A stretch of 64,000 nt of DNA. Source: Rutpela maculata. Taxonomy: Eukaryota; Arthropoda; Insecta; Coleoptera; Cerambycidae. Location: assembly GCA_936432065.2 (NCBI GenBank), contig OW386289.2, positions 33,783,372 through 33,847,371 on the forward strand, given 5' to 3'. Shown here in pieces: positions 11,369-22,252 of this stretch (the stretch's first letter is position 1; every line of letters begins with the position of its first letter). A model generated the notes under the pieces. That model did not search any database. It was not told the origin of the DNA and saw nothing but the letters and a program-made list of their open reading frames with translations. A program made the position numbers and the translations under genes.

Positions 11369-11735
11369 AGTGGGTTACCTCGAGTAGTATAGATGCGTAG
11401 TAGGTTTCCCCGAGTATTATGGATGCGCAGTGGCTTTCCTCGAATACTATTGATGTGCAGTAGATTACCCCGAGTAGTATGGATGCGCAGTGGCTTTTTC
11501 GAGTACTATGGATGCGCAGTAGGTTACTTCAAGTAGTATGAATGTGCAGTGGCTTTTCTCGCGTACTATAGATGCGCAGTAGGTTACCTCAAGTTGTATG
11601 AATGCGTAGTGAATTTCCTTGAATCAAATGGGTGAGCAGTGGCTTTTCTCGAGTAAATTGCATGCACAGTGGATTCCTTCGAGTAGTATGGATGCCTAGT
11701 AGGTTTCCTCGAAGAAAATGCCTGAAAGGGTGGAG
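11369..11735. repeat. 30-bp minisatellite, about 12 units
   Basis: A 30-bp unit close to GGTTACCTCGAGTAGTATGGATGCGCAGTA repeats about twelve times with substitutions (GGCTTTCCTCGAATACTATT.., TGGCTTTTCTCG..). The first part of each unit alternates between GGTTACC and GGCTTTC types, so a 60-bp higher-order period is likely. Short open frames across it reflect periodicity, not coding. Confidence 0.85.
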
Positions 11736-12439
11736 TGCAAATATAGTATTTTCGTTGTAAGAGACTTGCATAGGAAATCTGGATGTGGAAATAGTGATTT
11801 TTAGACAAAGGTTTTTTTCAAATCAGACGGTACCTCTTCGTGAATTTTTTTTTTTTAATATTTACACGTTTCTTTGCCGTAACACTAATATACAATAAAG
11901 TAATTTCTTTTAAATTTTTTCGCAAAAAAGGAGTTAGGGAGATGAGATTTTTTTGAGGTAGGTGAAAACGATGAGAATTGATGGAGCCGGAGGATGGGGG
12001 TGGTGGGCCAATTGTGAGCGGGGAGGAGGTATGAAAAAGAAAATCATTAGACCTATAACTACTACCTGTAACTCGTGCGATTTTGAAAAGCCAAAATGGA
12101 GTTTGTTCGTTATTACCTCTAGTATTTGAGTGATTAATTTTTTTCAATTAAACAAACTTTTGAGAGGGGAAAAATCTTTTGCATTTTTTTTCAAATTCGT
12201 TTTCGAGTACGAAGGAAAGGGTCCAGAAGACAATTTTTTTTACATGTAAGTGAGGATTTTAAAGAATATATCGCAATTCAAGCAATAGGAGGGGAGGGAA
12301 GGGACACAATGCGTTTGTGGGAATAAAGGGTTAAGGAAAAGAGATAGGGACCTTGGACCTTGATATTCTTTTTTCCATCTTAATGGAATTAATCTACCCT
12401 TTATTAAATATTAAACTTATAAATAACTATATAACGGCA

Positions 12440-12545
12440 CGGCACAATGGATTACTCTCAAACTCTTATCGTGTTATCACTATATATTTGTTAACAAAAT
12501 GCGTTAATATGTAGGGGTCAAATTTGAATAAGTGTAGCAACAACT
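12440..12545 (+). repeat. Fragment of the 2337-5478 foldback arm
   Basis: GTGTTATCACTATATATTTG, ACAAAATGCGTTAATATGTA and GTCAAATTTGAATAAGTG match 5219-5285. The interval 12546-12710 after it shows nothing recognisable. Confidence 0.6.
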
Positions 12546-12710
12546 TTTTATATAATTGTTGCAGATTCCTTTAGAATATTCTTCACACATTTATCTAAAT
12601 TGGAAAACAATTTTTTAGATTTTAAAGGATTAATAAGTTTTTATTTGCCTATCGATTTTGTTAAAAAAACAAATTGTTTGTCTAAAGCATTTTAAAAGTT
12701 ATAATACCAA

Positions 12711-13205
12711 CTTAGTTGTTAAAGTACTCGTCCGAATCTAAGGTTTGTGCAATGTGTACGCTATAGTAATAGCGCAACTTATTTATAAAATGCCGCTTCG
12801 ACAGTTTAGTATTTGATAATGGGTAGATTGATATAATATTAATATGGAAAAAAAGATTTATATTGCCGCATTTCAAAGTCCGAAGTCCCTATCCTTTTTC
12901 TTTAACCCTCATTCCCGCAAACGGATTATGCTATGCTATCCTATTGCTTGCGATATTTTTTGTTTTAAATAAAAATTTAAAAACTCCTCACTTATCTGTA
13001 AAAAAAATTCTCCTCTGAACCCTTTAATTCGTACTCAAAAACGCATTTGAAAAAAAGTTTTTCTCCTCCCACAAGTTTATTTGAAAAAAAATTAAAAAAT
13101 TAATCAGTCAAATACTAGAGGTAATAGCGAATAAATTCCACTTTGGTTTTTCAAAATCGCACGACAGGGAAAAAAGTTATAGAGGGTTGAATAATTTTCC
13201 TTCCC
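12711..13205 (+). repeat. Third (direct) copy of the 8850-9480 arm
   Basis: CTTAGTTGTTAAAGTACTCG, GTGTACGCTATA and GCGCAACTTATTTATAAA repeat the sequence at 8839-8920, and the match continues through TTCTCCTCTGAACCC and GAGGTAATAGCGAATAAAT. Confidence 0.7.
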
Positions 13206-13207
13206 CT

Positions 13208-13795
13208 ATCCAAGACTGTCATAACGAAAAATATTTGTGTGTGGAAATAATTGCTTATAGAACTTTAATAATATAATATTTATAATTGTCTACCCCAAAT
13301 ACCTATAAAACGATGTCCCACATCGGTAGTAGGGTGGGACTGGTGATAGGGGGGTGGTAGTAGGTGTGGATGAAGTAAAAAAATATTTTGAGGTTTTTGG
13401 TTCTTGTACAAACACTAAATCATATTTTTTTTCACCCCCCTTTAATAATAGGGTGAGGGTGGTAATGGGGGTGGCTAATGCCAAAAATTTTTTTAGACCT
13501 TATAGCTTCTTTTCTATATACTAAATACCAATTTCAATGACTCTTATCTGCTTGATTTATCTATTTATACCCCATTTACTTCAACGGAATAAGATGAAAA
13601 TATAATATAGTTCCAGATCACGTTAAAATACATACGTGTACTAAATTTCAAGTTAATATCTTAAACGGTTTCAGAGTAATCGTGAGTACAAAAAAAAAAA
13701 GGTTACAGACAGACCGTCAGACAGACAGAAAATTTTTTTCACTCAAAATTTTCAATTTTTTTTTTCTTTTCGTTACTATGCTTACACTGGATGTG
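13208..13795 (+). repeat. Dispersed repeat family 2, plus-strand copy
   Basis: It matches 55600-56335 from GTGGAAATAATTG through ACATCGGTAGTAGGGTGG, a G-rich GGGTGGTGATAGGGGGG tract, ATATTTTGAGGTTTTTGG and CCAAATTTCAAGTTAATATC-like segments to a short GACAGACAGA tract and ACTGGATGTGGAAGTAAT. No coding is seen. Confidence 0.7.
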
Positions 13796-13814
13796 GAAGT
13801 AATTATTTAACTTT

Positions 13815-14203
13815 AAGGATTTTGCAGAGTGAGAGGGAAATGCGTTTATTTTCGATTTATTATAAATAATTAAAATATTGAACATAGTATAATCCTTAAA
13901 ACTATTTTAAATAATTGTTATTACTCTAACGAATACAACCATATATATTTTTTATTACAAATTTCTGTTGTACTTAAATATCGTAGTTTGTCAATGAAAA
14001 TAGTTCCTAATTTCATTATTAGAGTATGGCATTTAACTATATACAAAATTTATGATAAAAACTTTATAACGTTGTATTTCTTAGAACAATGGGAAGTACC
14101 TGAAACTATTTTAAAGATTATACCATTCATGATTTTTTAAATATTTATAAAAAACCGGAAAAAAACGCGTATTTCCCTCACACTCTGCAAAATCCTATCC
14201 TTA
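13815..14203. mobile_element. Foldback MITE, family 1 (copy b)
   Basis: The ends AAGGATTTTGCAGAGTGAG and CTCACACTCTGCAAAATCCT, with interior CGTTTATTTTCGATTTATTA, match the copy at 683-1085. Gypsy copy 1 inserted only a few bases beyond its right end. Confidence 0.7.
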
Positions 14204-14211
14204 ATATATAT

Positions 14212-14594
14212 TGTAACGTGTTTCCACCCTTAGGAAACCACCCTAGCAAATTCCGTGGGTTTCAAAAATTATAACAAGAGATGTCCACTAACACACTTTA
14301 TTAAGTATTTACTGGATACTTCACAATACTATTATTAATTTAAATACACTTTTCTGACTAAAATCACAATGTTTATCTTTGAAGTCTTAACCTCACTTTC
14401 TATACTTTCTGAACTTTCTGAACTACTCGCCGAGAATGCGGTCGGTCTTTTATACCTAAAAATGACAGATCTCGATTGTTCTGTGATGACGCCACCATTC
14501 TCTCGATAATTCCAGATGTCACTTTGGAATCTTCTGGTAGGTTCTTTTTCGAGTAGGTGCAAATACATCATTCTAGGGGTTGTAACACATTACA
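14212..14594 (-). repeat. 3' LTR of gypsy copy 1
   Basis: It is read on the minus strand and begins TGTAATGTGTTACAACCC and ends ACACGTTACA, so the outer termini are TGTAA/TTACA inverted. A TATAAAAG promoter box (complement at 14447-14454) lies in the middle. The polypurine tract (AAGGAGGGGGCAG on the minus strand) abuts its inner edge. Confidence 0.95.
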
Positions 14595-17402
14595 CTGCCC
14601 CCTCCTTAAGCCTGAACGTCCCGGTCAGGCAGTTCAGCCTCTTTCACGTACTTCGCCAGTCTATCCAAGTGTACGATCTTCATCTTGGACTTTTTGTTTC
14701 GTTGAATCCGATAGACGACATCATTAATTCGGGTAATAACAGTATAAGGTCCTTCCCAAGGAGGTTGAAGTTTCGGTGACTTCCCTTTCTTTCGCTGTGG
14801 GTTATACAGCCAAACCAGATCTCCTGCCTTGAACCCCTCTGAACTACCCTTACGGTCGTATCGAGCCTTCATTCGGTCACTGGCTATGGTGATTTGGTCT
14901 CTAACCAGCTCATGAACATTTCTTAGCCGTTCACTCATTTCATCCACATAGCTGTTTACAAGAAGCTGTTCTCCGCCTGGTGTTCCGAAAATCAAATCAC
15001 ACGGCAGTCTGATCTCATGTCCAAATACTACACGGCTGGTGTTTGTTTCGTAGACTCGTGGATAGCTGCTCTGTATGCCATGAGGAAGAACGGTATGTGG
15101 AGATCCCAATCACGTTGATTCTTATGAACCACCTTAGAGAGATGTTCTTTCATGGTCTTGTTATGTCGTTCCACCATTCCATCTGATTGCGGTGTTTTGT
15201 GTATCCCCAATAACTTGCAGATTTGCTGAAACACCCCTGACTCAAAGTTCCTCCCTTGATCTGAGTGCAGCTCCAGGGGTACACCAAACCGACATATCAA
15301 ATTATCTACCAAGACTTTGGCAACAGTGACTGCTTCTTGGTTTGGAATTGCATAGGTCTCTGGCCACTTACTAAAATAGTCCATGGCAACCAGTATATAC
15401 TTGTTACCGTCCTTGGTTACTGGGAATGGGCCGGCTATATCGATCGCAATCCTCTCGAAAGGAGCTCCGACGTTATATTGTTTCATTGCACCCCTACTTC
15501 TAGTCTGCGGTCCCTTACTTGCTGCACAAATTTTGCAATTGCGACACCAAGCTTCCACATCCTGACGACTATTTACCCAATAAAATCGTTCTCGTACTTT
15601 ATTCAGGGTCTTATTAACGCCGAAGTGTCCACCGGATGCTCCATTATGCACTTCCTGAAGTACTTTCGGTACTCGACACCTGGGAATCACTAGACGCATA
15701 ACAACTTCCTTGCCATCCGGGCTTTCCCAAGCTCTCTTTAGCAGCCCGTTCATAACTTTGAGTGAATCCCATTGGGCCCACAAAGCCTTCAATCCAACTG
15801 CCTTGTCCGAAACATCCTTCCACGCTGGTCGAATTCCTTTCTCCTTTGCTCTCAATATAACCCCAATCTCTGTGTCATTCAGTTGTTCTTGTCTAAGGGC
15901 TTCAGTTGTCCAATCATCCGGAACCTCTATTTTAATAGTGTTGACGGCCACCGTACCCTGAAATTTCTCAACGTGGTGGCAGTGCTTGCAATCTTCCTTG
16001 CATGGTCTTCTAGATAAAGCGTCTGCGTTCTTATGAGATCTTCCAGGTCGATGTTCGATTTTGAAATCATACTGTTGCAGCCGTTCTATCCAACGAGCCA
16101 GTTGACCTTCAGGGGTTTTCAACTGCAACAGCCATTTTAATGCAGCATGGTCGGTGCGAATCTTAAAATGTCTTCCATAAAGATATTTATGAAAATGGTC
16201 CACTGATTTAACGATGGCCAGTAACTCTTTCCGGGTTACACAATAATTTCTTTCCGGTTTGGACAGCACCTTGCTGAAATATTCGATCACTCTTTCCTGC
16301 CCATTCTGGATTTGGGACAGTACACAACCGACCGAAGAATTGCTGGCATCCGTGTCTAAAATAAAAAGTCCTTCCCGTTGTGGGTACGCTAGCACAGGAC
16401 CAGTGCATAGAGCTGCCTTCAATTTTCTCCATGCCGTTTCACATTCCGGTGTCCATTGGTACTGCACTTTCTCTTCTGTCAGCCGGTGTAATGGCTTCGC
16501 AATTTCTGCAAACCCTTCCACAAAGCGCCTATAATAAGTGCAGAGGCCAAGGAAGCTCCGTACTTCATGAACGTTAGATGGTCTTGGCCAATCTCGTACA
16601 GCAGAAATTTTGTCGGGGTCTGTTTGTATTCCATCCGAAGACACCACGTGACCAAGAAATTTGACTTCTTTCTGGAATAGCAGGCACTTCTTCGGGTTCA
16701 ACTTCAGATGGGCATTCCTGACTCGCCCAAATACTTCTTGAAGATTTTTCAAATGTTCTGTAAAGTCCTGTCCCATAACAAGCACGTCGTCAAGGTAAAC
16801 CAGGCACGTCCTCCAGGTTAGCCCTCGCAGCACGAACTCCATCAGTCTTTCAAAGGTAGCTGGCGCATTGCAAAGTCCAAAAGGCATCACGGTAAATTGA
16901 TAAAGACCACTGCCTGCTGAAAACGCTGTCTTTTCTTTATCAACAGGATGAAGCTCCACTTGCCAGTATCCACTCCTAAGGTCTAACGTAGAAAACCATC
17001 GTGAGCCTGCCAACGTGGTTAACGTGTCGTCAATTCGTGGTAATGGGTAACTGTCTTTCTTTGTGACATCGTTTAACACGTTGAGCCCCGGTGTAGAATC
17101 GATTTTAGGGTTCTCCCGGACCGGCATTTTTTTGTTACAAATTTCCTTATATAAGGTCGAATAAATACACTTGGTGCCATTTTTATTGCAATCATTTTGA
17201 TTTTTGACGTTTTATTGACATTTGAAATTGAGGTACACGCAAGTACCTCGCGGGCTGGGGCGGTGTGGGACCGGCGAGGTACTCACGTGTACCTCACATG
17301 ACATTTTATTTGTTTCTGCACGTTCATTCCTGTCTGGCATCCGATGCGTATGTGGTGGTTTTTGTTAGTCGTATGTAGCATTTAGGTGTGAGTGGTTGTA
17401 AA

Positions 17403-19314
17403 ATGGGAGAATACGAGCGTGAACAAGAGAATTTGGAAAGAATATGGCAGGAAATTTTATCTGATGAAGAGGATCGTGAAAGTGAATTTGGAGATATTTA
17501 TACGTCGGACGAATATGAACCCAGTGATAGTGAAAACAGTTCAAGTGACGATGATGTGCCCCTAGCAATTGTAAAGAAGAGCAAATGTGAACCCGTACCT
17601 TCTACCTCTAAATCAAGTTCTTTCAGCCCAAGTGTTTTGAGTTACGATAAACCCAACAAACGTCAAAAAACGAAGGAGGCTTTTGCTGTGAATGAATCTG
17701 TTCCTCTTATTCCTAGAGATACGGTAAATCTGTTTTTTTCTTATTGAACTCTTTTGTTTTATGTAAGTTTTTTATTTATTGTAGATAGATCAAGTCATTG
17801 ACGATGTTATTGCTGCGAACGTATCAGATACTGATGGTTTCGATGAAATAGTTTGGGGGCCTGTAGATGGAGCGAATCTAAAAACCTTCGACAAAAATTT
17901 AGGGGATACTGGAATAAAACCAAATTTTTATGATCTTTATGATAAAGATCCATACGATATTTACAAAATATTTGTCACGAATGAAATAATCGATTACATG
18001 GTGGATCAAACAAACTTATACGCCCAACAAATCGGGCCAATACGAAGATCTAAAACCAAGTCTTGGGTTCCCACTAATCACAATGAGATGGAAACGTTTA
18101 TAGGTATATTGCTCTGGATGGGACTTTTCAAACTTCCTAAACTCAGAAATTACTGGAGTAAAAATTTCTTGTATGAGAATAACATCAGTAAGATAATGAC
18201 GAGAAATAGATTCGAACAATTGCTAACCATGTGGCATTTCAATGACAACAATGATGAATCCTACGCAAATGATAGACTTCGTAAAATATCTCCTTTGATA
18301 ATAAAACTAAACCAAAAGTTTGCAGAGGTACTGACTCCAGGAACCAATGTATGTATCGATGAAACAATGGTCCCATTCCGTGGTCGTTTGATTTTCAAAC
18401 AATTTATTAAAAACAAACGACACAAATTTGGCATAAAGCTATATAAATTGTGCACAGAAAGAGGTTATACTTATAACATACGGGTTTATAGTGGAACAGA
18501 TACCTCAAAAACTGGTAGTGCTTCTCAAAAAGTTGTAATTGAAATGATGAATGGCCTTCTAGATTGTGGTCGCACTCTATTTACAGACAACTACTATACA
18601 AGTGTAGCTTTAGCTACTGAATTGCTAGAACGAAAAACGCATTTGGTTGGCACTATTCGTTCAACCCGAAAATTGAACTCAAAGGACGTAGTTGCTAAAA
18701 AACTTCAGAAACATGAGGTTTTTGCACAAGAAAGCAACAACGGCATAGTTATGCTCAAGTGGAAGGACAAAAGAGATGTCCTAATGCTTTCCACTAAGCA
18801 TACGGATTCTGTAAAAATAGTTCGTCAGCGCGGGAAAGAAATCTGTAAGCCTCAGGCTGTAGTTGATTATAATGACTCGAAAGGGTACATTGATTTGTCG
18901 GATCAGCTAAAAGCATACTCCCATTGTCTTAGGCGTAGTAATAAATGGTATCGGAAGCTAGCCATGGAGCTACTTTTGGGGTCAGCACTGGTGAATGCTT
19001 TTCTAGTATTCAAAGAAGTTACACAAAGCAACATTCAAATAACTGCATATAAAGAACAACTAGCTCAGATATTGCTACAGGTAAATGAGCCAATGTCCGA
19101 GGATGATAAAGACGAGAATTATACTGAACACGAACTGGTTGAAGCCGAGAACTCCAGGAAGAGGTGTGCACAATGCTATAAGCAGATGAAACAAGATAAC
19201 AGTAGAAAAACAGCCCAAAACAAATGCCCAAGAACCAAGTATATATGTTCTGCCTGCAAAATACATTATTGTGTAACTTGTTTTTTTATATCTCATAAAT
19301 CTGTAAAAAAATAG
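17403..19314 (+). CDS. piggyBac transposase, two exons (17403-17723, 17785-19314)
   Basis: This is a DDE/D cut-and-paste transposase that excises at and reinserts into TTAA. Exon 1 is 107 codons from the ATG at 17403 and is acidic (SDEEDRESEFGD). Exon 2 is in phase and brings the total to about 616 residues, typical of the family. The catalytic aspartates are visible: D299 in CIDETMVPF (18358), D375 in LFTDNYY (18586), and D477/D480 in YIDLSDQL (18892, 18901), matching the D268/D346/D447/D450 pattern of the moth enzyme. The C-terminus has the cysteine-rich zinc domain (CAQC, CPRTKYICSAC, CVTC) used for DNA binding and nuclear import. The junction 17724-17784 has GT..AG ends; unspliced reading hits a stop at 17745. 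A GTG 15 bases before the ATG is in frame but less likely as the start. Confidence 0.92.
17724..17784 (+). other. 61-bp intron in the piggyBac transposase gene
   Basis: It begins GTAAATCTG and ends TTTATTTATTGTAG with a pyrimidine-rich 3' half. The length is not a multiple of three and it contains in-frame stops, while the flanking codons join exactly in phase 0. The D2HGDH intron at 41930-41990 is also 61 bp. Confidence 0.85.
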
Positions 19315-19609
19315 TTTTATTTACTTAGATTTTAAATGTTAAAAATAAAAAAAATCTCTGAGAATTAGTCAATAATTTTTAAACTCAAACTGTGTTCCTA
19401 TATGTAAAGATTTTCATAGCCCGCTGATATTCGCCTATCCTCCGGGACCGGCTTTGTACAGTTCGCATGCATTTAGCTTCTAAACGTGGGTACTTAATTT
19501 TAAATCGAAGTCTGAATAGATAACGTTCGCGTGGGCAACGCATCTACCTCACGGTCCAGTGGAACTTTTGGAGTGTGGGTCAAAATTTACCCACCCGGGG
19601 CTCAACGTG
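19315..19609 (+). other. piggyBac 3' non-coding region
   Basis: After the transposase stop come AATAAA-like A-rich stretches (19340-19355) that could direct polyadenylation. About 250 bp of subterminal sequence follows, ending in the terminal inverted repeat. No further coding is seen. Confidence 0.6.
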
Positions 19610-20728
19610 TTAATTTTCGATAATCGACACAAAATCTTAATGTTCCATCCTTCTTGGCAACCAAAACTACTGGCGATGACCAGGGACTCGTCGACTCCTC
19701 AATGACTCCATCTTGTAGCATCTTGTCTATCATTGCCGAGGCATCTTCTTGTTTTGCTAATGGAAGCCTCCTAGGTGGTTGTCGAATAGCGGGTGAGTCG
19801 CCAGTATTTATCCGATGCTGGACTATGTCTGTTTTTGTAAGGGCCTCTGTATTCTTGGCAAATACTGAACTTTCCTTTTCCAGGAACTTGATTGCCTCCC
19901 TTCGTTCATCCTCAGATAAATGCTCCAACTGGGTACTCAACAAGGTCAAAACTTCCTGGTCTATTTTCATAGATGAACTTCCCTCTGTTTCTTCCCCGCA
20001 CCTCGCTACCCATGTGACCGGTTCATAGGAGCCAATCGGTTTGCCTTCCTTAATTGTCACCGAGTGGGAATTTAAATTAACGACTCTAATTGGGATTTTG
20101 TCTTTAGTCCGGGTTAAAGTTCTCGCCACAATAATATTGGGTAGGGACTTAATCGATTCGTCATCTTCAACTAGGCCAACACGGTACCCTCCAGGATTTC
20201 CTTCTAAGGCAACATCAATCATTTGTTCTGAATGAGCAGGAATCTTGATTGTTTGTGTTGTTAACAACCTTGCTTTATGGAATTGGTCGTCTGCGGTTGC
20301 CAGAATAAATTCCTCATTTCCAATTTTTAAGACTCGCTCCCCTACGTCAACAATAAATCCCTGCTCTCCCATGATGTCCAGACTCAAAATGAAATCATCC
20401 ATAATGTCAGCCACAATGACCTTGTAATTGAACCTCAACCGTCCAATCTGCAGTTCCAAGTTGATTTCTCCATGGACCGCAGCCCTGTCCCCCGTGGCTG
20501 TCTGAATGATTACTCCATTTCGCTTATTGTCAATCTGCAAGCCTGATATAAACCCTGGCCGCACTATTGATGACGTAGCACCGGTGTCAATAGTAAACAC
20601 GCATTTTCTTCCATTCACATATCCTTGCAACAACAGACTGCTTGGAATTCTTTGGAGCTGGGAAATCTTTATTTCTCTGGGGGCACCGCATTCCCTAGCC
20701 AGCACAGCCCCCTTGGTGCTGGCTATCT

Positions 20729-22252
20729 TTAGTTTTCCTGCTTCTCTTCAACATTCACAGCATTTACTCGACTCTCCGAGTTCTGCTGTCGACAGTCTCG
20801 TTTCATATGTCCCACCTTGCCGCAGTTGAAACATTTAATACCTCCGCTCGGCTTTCCTTTATTTTGTTGTTTTTCCTGCTTTCCGAGGCCATCCAATTTA
20901 TCGCATAATTTGGTGAATATTTTCTGCATCTCAGTCAGCAAGGGGTTCTGGTTCATTTCTGGTTGCGATTCTTCGAGAGTCACAGCTCGCACTCTCGACC
21001 TTGGAGTATCTCTGTAGGCGACTTCTACTTCAAGTGCACGCACCAAAGCTTCGCTACTACTTTGGTGTCTTGTCAGCCTCAGAACTCGCCTGAGCTCTTC
21101 GTCCCTTATGCCATCTAAAAAGGCCCCTACGGCTAATTGTTCCTGAAATTCTCTAGGTGCACTCGGATACGCCAGGTGTGCCAGTCTCTCTATCGCAGCT
21201 TCGAATTCCTGTAAACTCTCTCCAGCCTTTTGTGTTCGTGATTTTAGCTGGGCTTGGTATACTTGGGCGAGATGTTGGTCGCCATATCTCAAGTCCAATG
21301 CAGCTTCCAAGACTTTGAAGTCCCTTCAAAGTCTTGGGATAGTCTGAAGCAACTCTGAGGCCTGGCCCCTTAACGCCAGAACTAATGCCATGGCCTTTTC
21401 CTCGTTATCCCAGTTGTTCGCACATGCTGCTGCCTCAAACTGCCTCTTGTACGTCGTCCAGGAACTTTGGCCGTCAAAAGAAGGAGGTTTTAGTCGCTGA
21501 CCTGATGATACCACCTGCTGGCTTCCTCTATCTCTCAACTGTCGTTTAAGCCGGTCTATTTCTCCCTTGACTTCTTCTTCGAACTCACTCATCTTTTCTT
21601 CAAACTGATTTACTTTTCCTTTTACTTGACCGACTTCGGTCTTGACTTCACCTACTTTATCTTCGACCTTATCTACTTTTTCTTCTACCTTGCTTATCTC
21701 TTCTTTGACTTCACTTTTGACAGAAATGATTGCGTCCTGTTGTATTTTTATTTGATCGCTCAGGATTTTCCTTAATTCCTCCTGGCGTCTTTCTTCCAAG
21801 TCTTCCATTATTTTTCTGAGTGCGTCTTTTTCCTCTTGACGTTGTCTTTCTTGCTCTTCTTTCTCCTCTTGCTGTCGTATCTTCAGGTCCTCCATCATTT
21901 CTCTCAATTCGGCTTTTTCTTCTTGGCGTCTTGTTTCTTCATCCTCTTTTTCTTTCTGACGTCTTCTTTCTTCATCCTCTTTTTCTTTCTGACGTCTTGT
22001 TTCCTGATCTTCCATAATTTTCTTTAATTCGTCCCTTTCTTCTTGACGCCGTTTTTCTTCCTCCTGGCGTTTTCTTTCTTGCTCTTCTTTATCTACTTGA
22101 CGTCGCTTTTCTTGTTCTTCTTTCTCCTCTTGACGTTTTTTCTCCTGTTCTTCTTTGTCTTCCTGCCGTTGCTGCGCCATCATTTTTTGGAATTGTTCGA
22201 ATAAGTCCTGTATTTGTTTATCGGATGCCATACTTCTTGTTGTTACGGGCAT
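20729..22252 (-). pseudogene. gag: gypsy copy 1 gag with one in-frame TGA
   Basis: Minus strand. The start is ATG at 22252, in the same context as copy 2. Residues from about 10 to 230 form a highly charged coiled coil (repeats such as KRRQEEKEEQEK). A capsid-like domain follows (SFDGQSSWTTYKRQFEAAA, then ALRGQASELLQTIP) and a CCHC zinc knuckle (CFNCGKVGHMKRDC) near the C-terminus. A TGA at 21326-21328 splits it into 308 and about 193 residues. That stop lies in a 14-bp perfect hairpin (21307-21337) absent from copy 2 and replacing 13 bases there with 10. Without the stop the protein would be slightly longer than the 467 residues of copy 2 because of a longer coiled coil. Confidence 0.92.

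Larger units (their letters stand above)
8850..12440. repeat. Giant nested foldback: arms 8850-9480/11870-12430 and 9577-9786/10425-10625
   Basis: The reverse complement of 11870-12430 matches 8850-9480 (segments around TTCTCCTCTGAACC.., AATACCAGAGGTAATAGCGA, CCGGCTCCATCAATTC). Closer to the centre, 9577-9786 is inverted at 10425-10625 (GAGATCTTCAA.., TTTTTCGTC, AAAAAAGTTGGTTTCA). The loop 9787-10424 has no gene. A third, direct copy of the outer arm lies at 12711-13205. Confidence 0.65.
17077..19609 (+). mobile_element. piggyBac-family DNA transposon, apparently complete
   Basis: A 2533-bp element is bounded by perfect 15-bp inverted termini CACGTTGAGCCCCGG/CCGGGGCTCAACGTG and flanked on both sides by TTAA (17073-17076, 19610-19613), the piggyBac target duplication. 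It sits inside the RT of gypsy copy 1, and the gypsy frame is continuous if one TTAA is counted. Subterminal palindromic stretches are GGTACACGCAAGTACC with GGTACTCACGTGTACC (17231-17296) and GTGGGTcaaaatttACCCAC (19575-19594). It encodes one transposase (17403-19314). Termini and gene look intact, so it may be autonomous. Confidence 0.95.
14606..20705 (-). pseudogene. pol: gypsy copy 1 pol: protease-RT-RNase H-integrase, interrupted
   Basis: Minus strand. 20705-19614 encodes the aspartic protease (DTGA active site) and the start of RT (FCVDYRKL). The frame resumes at 17072 after the piggyBac and continues to 15028. That 699-residue stretch has the RT catalytic YLDD (about residue 111 counted from 17127), RNase H (ILDTDAS), the integrase HHCC zinc finger (CRNCKICAA) and the integrase core with DIAG, SDQG and a glutamate in MVERHNK. 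Its first ~18 residues are piggyBac terminal sequence. One base appears missing near 15037-15039, shifting the C-terminal domain (GDLVWLYNPQ) into the frame 15109-14606. Pol lies in the -1 frame relative to gag with a short overlap. It is not functional as it stands. Confidence 0.92.

Noticed and set aside
11584..11808. Repeat protein with SRKxTxHPxxSRK pattern
   Set aside because: Produced by the 30-bp minisatellite, open because the period is a multiple of three.
15265..16577. Plus-strand frames of 60-140 residues across gypsy pol
   Set aside because: Antisense to a well-supported RT/integrase frame, no domain resemblance.
17077..19609. piggyBac as a domesticated host gene
   Set aside because: Intact TIRs and TTAA flanks inside a gypsy element show a mobile copy.
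21820..22027. Long plus-strand frames opposite gypsy gag (also 30025-30511 minus)
   Set aside because: They are antisense to the GAAGAAAGA-type coiled-coil codons and read as monotonous Phe/Leu/Ser; compositional shadows.
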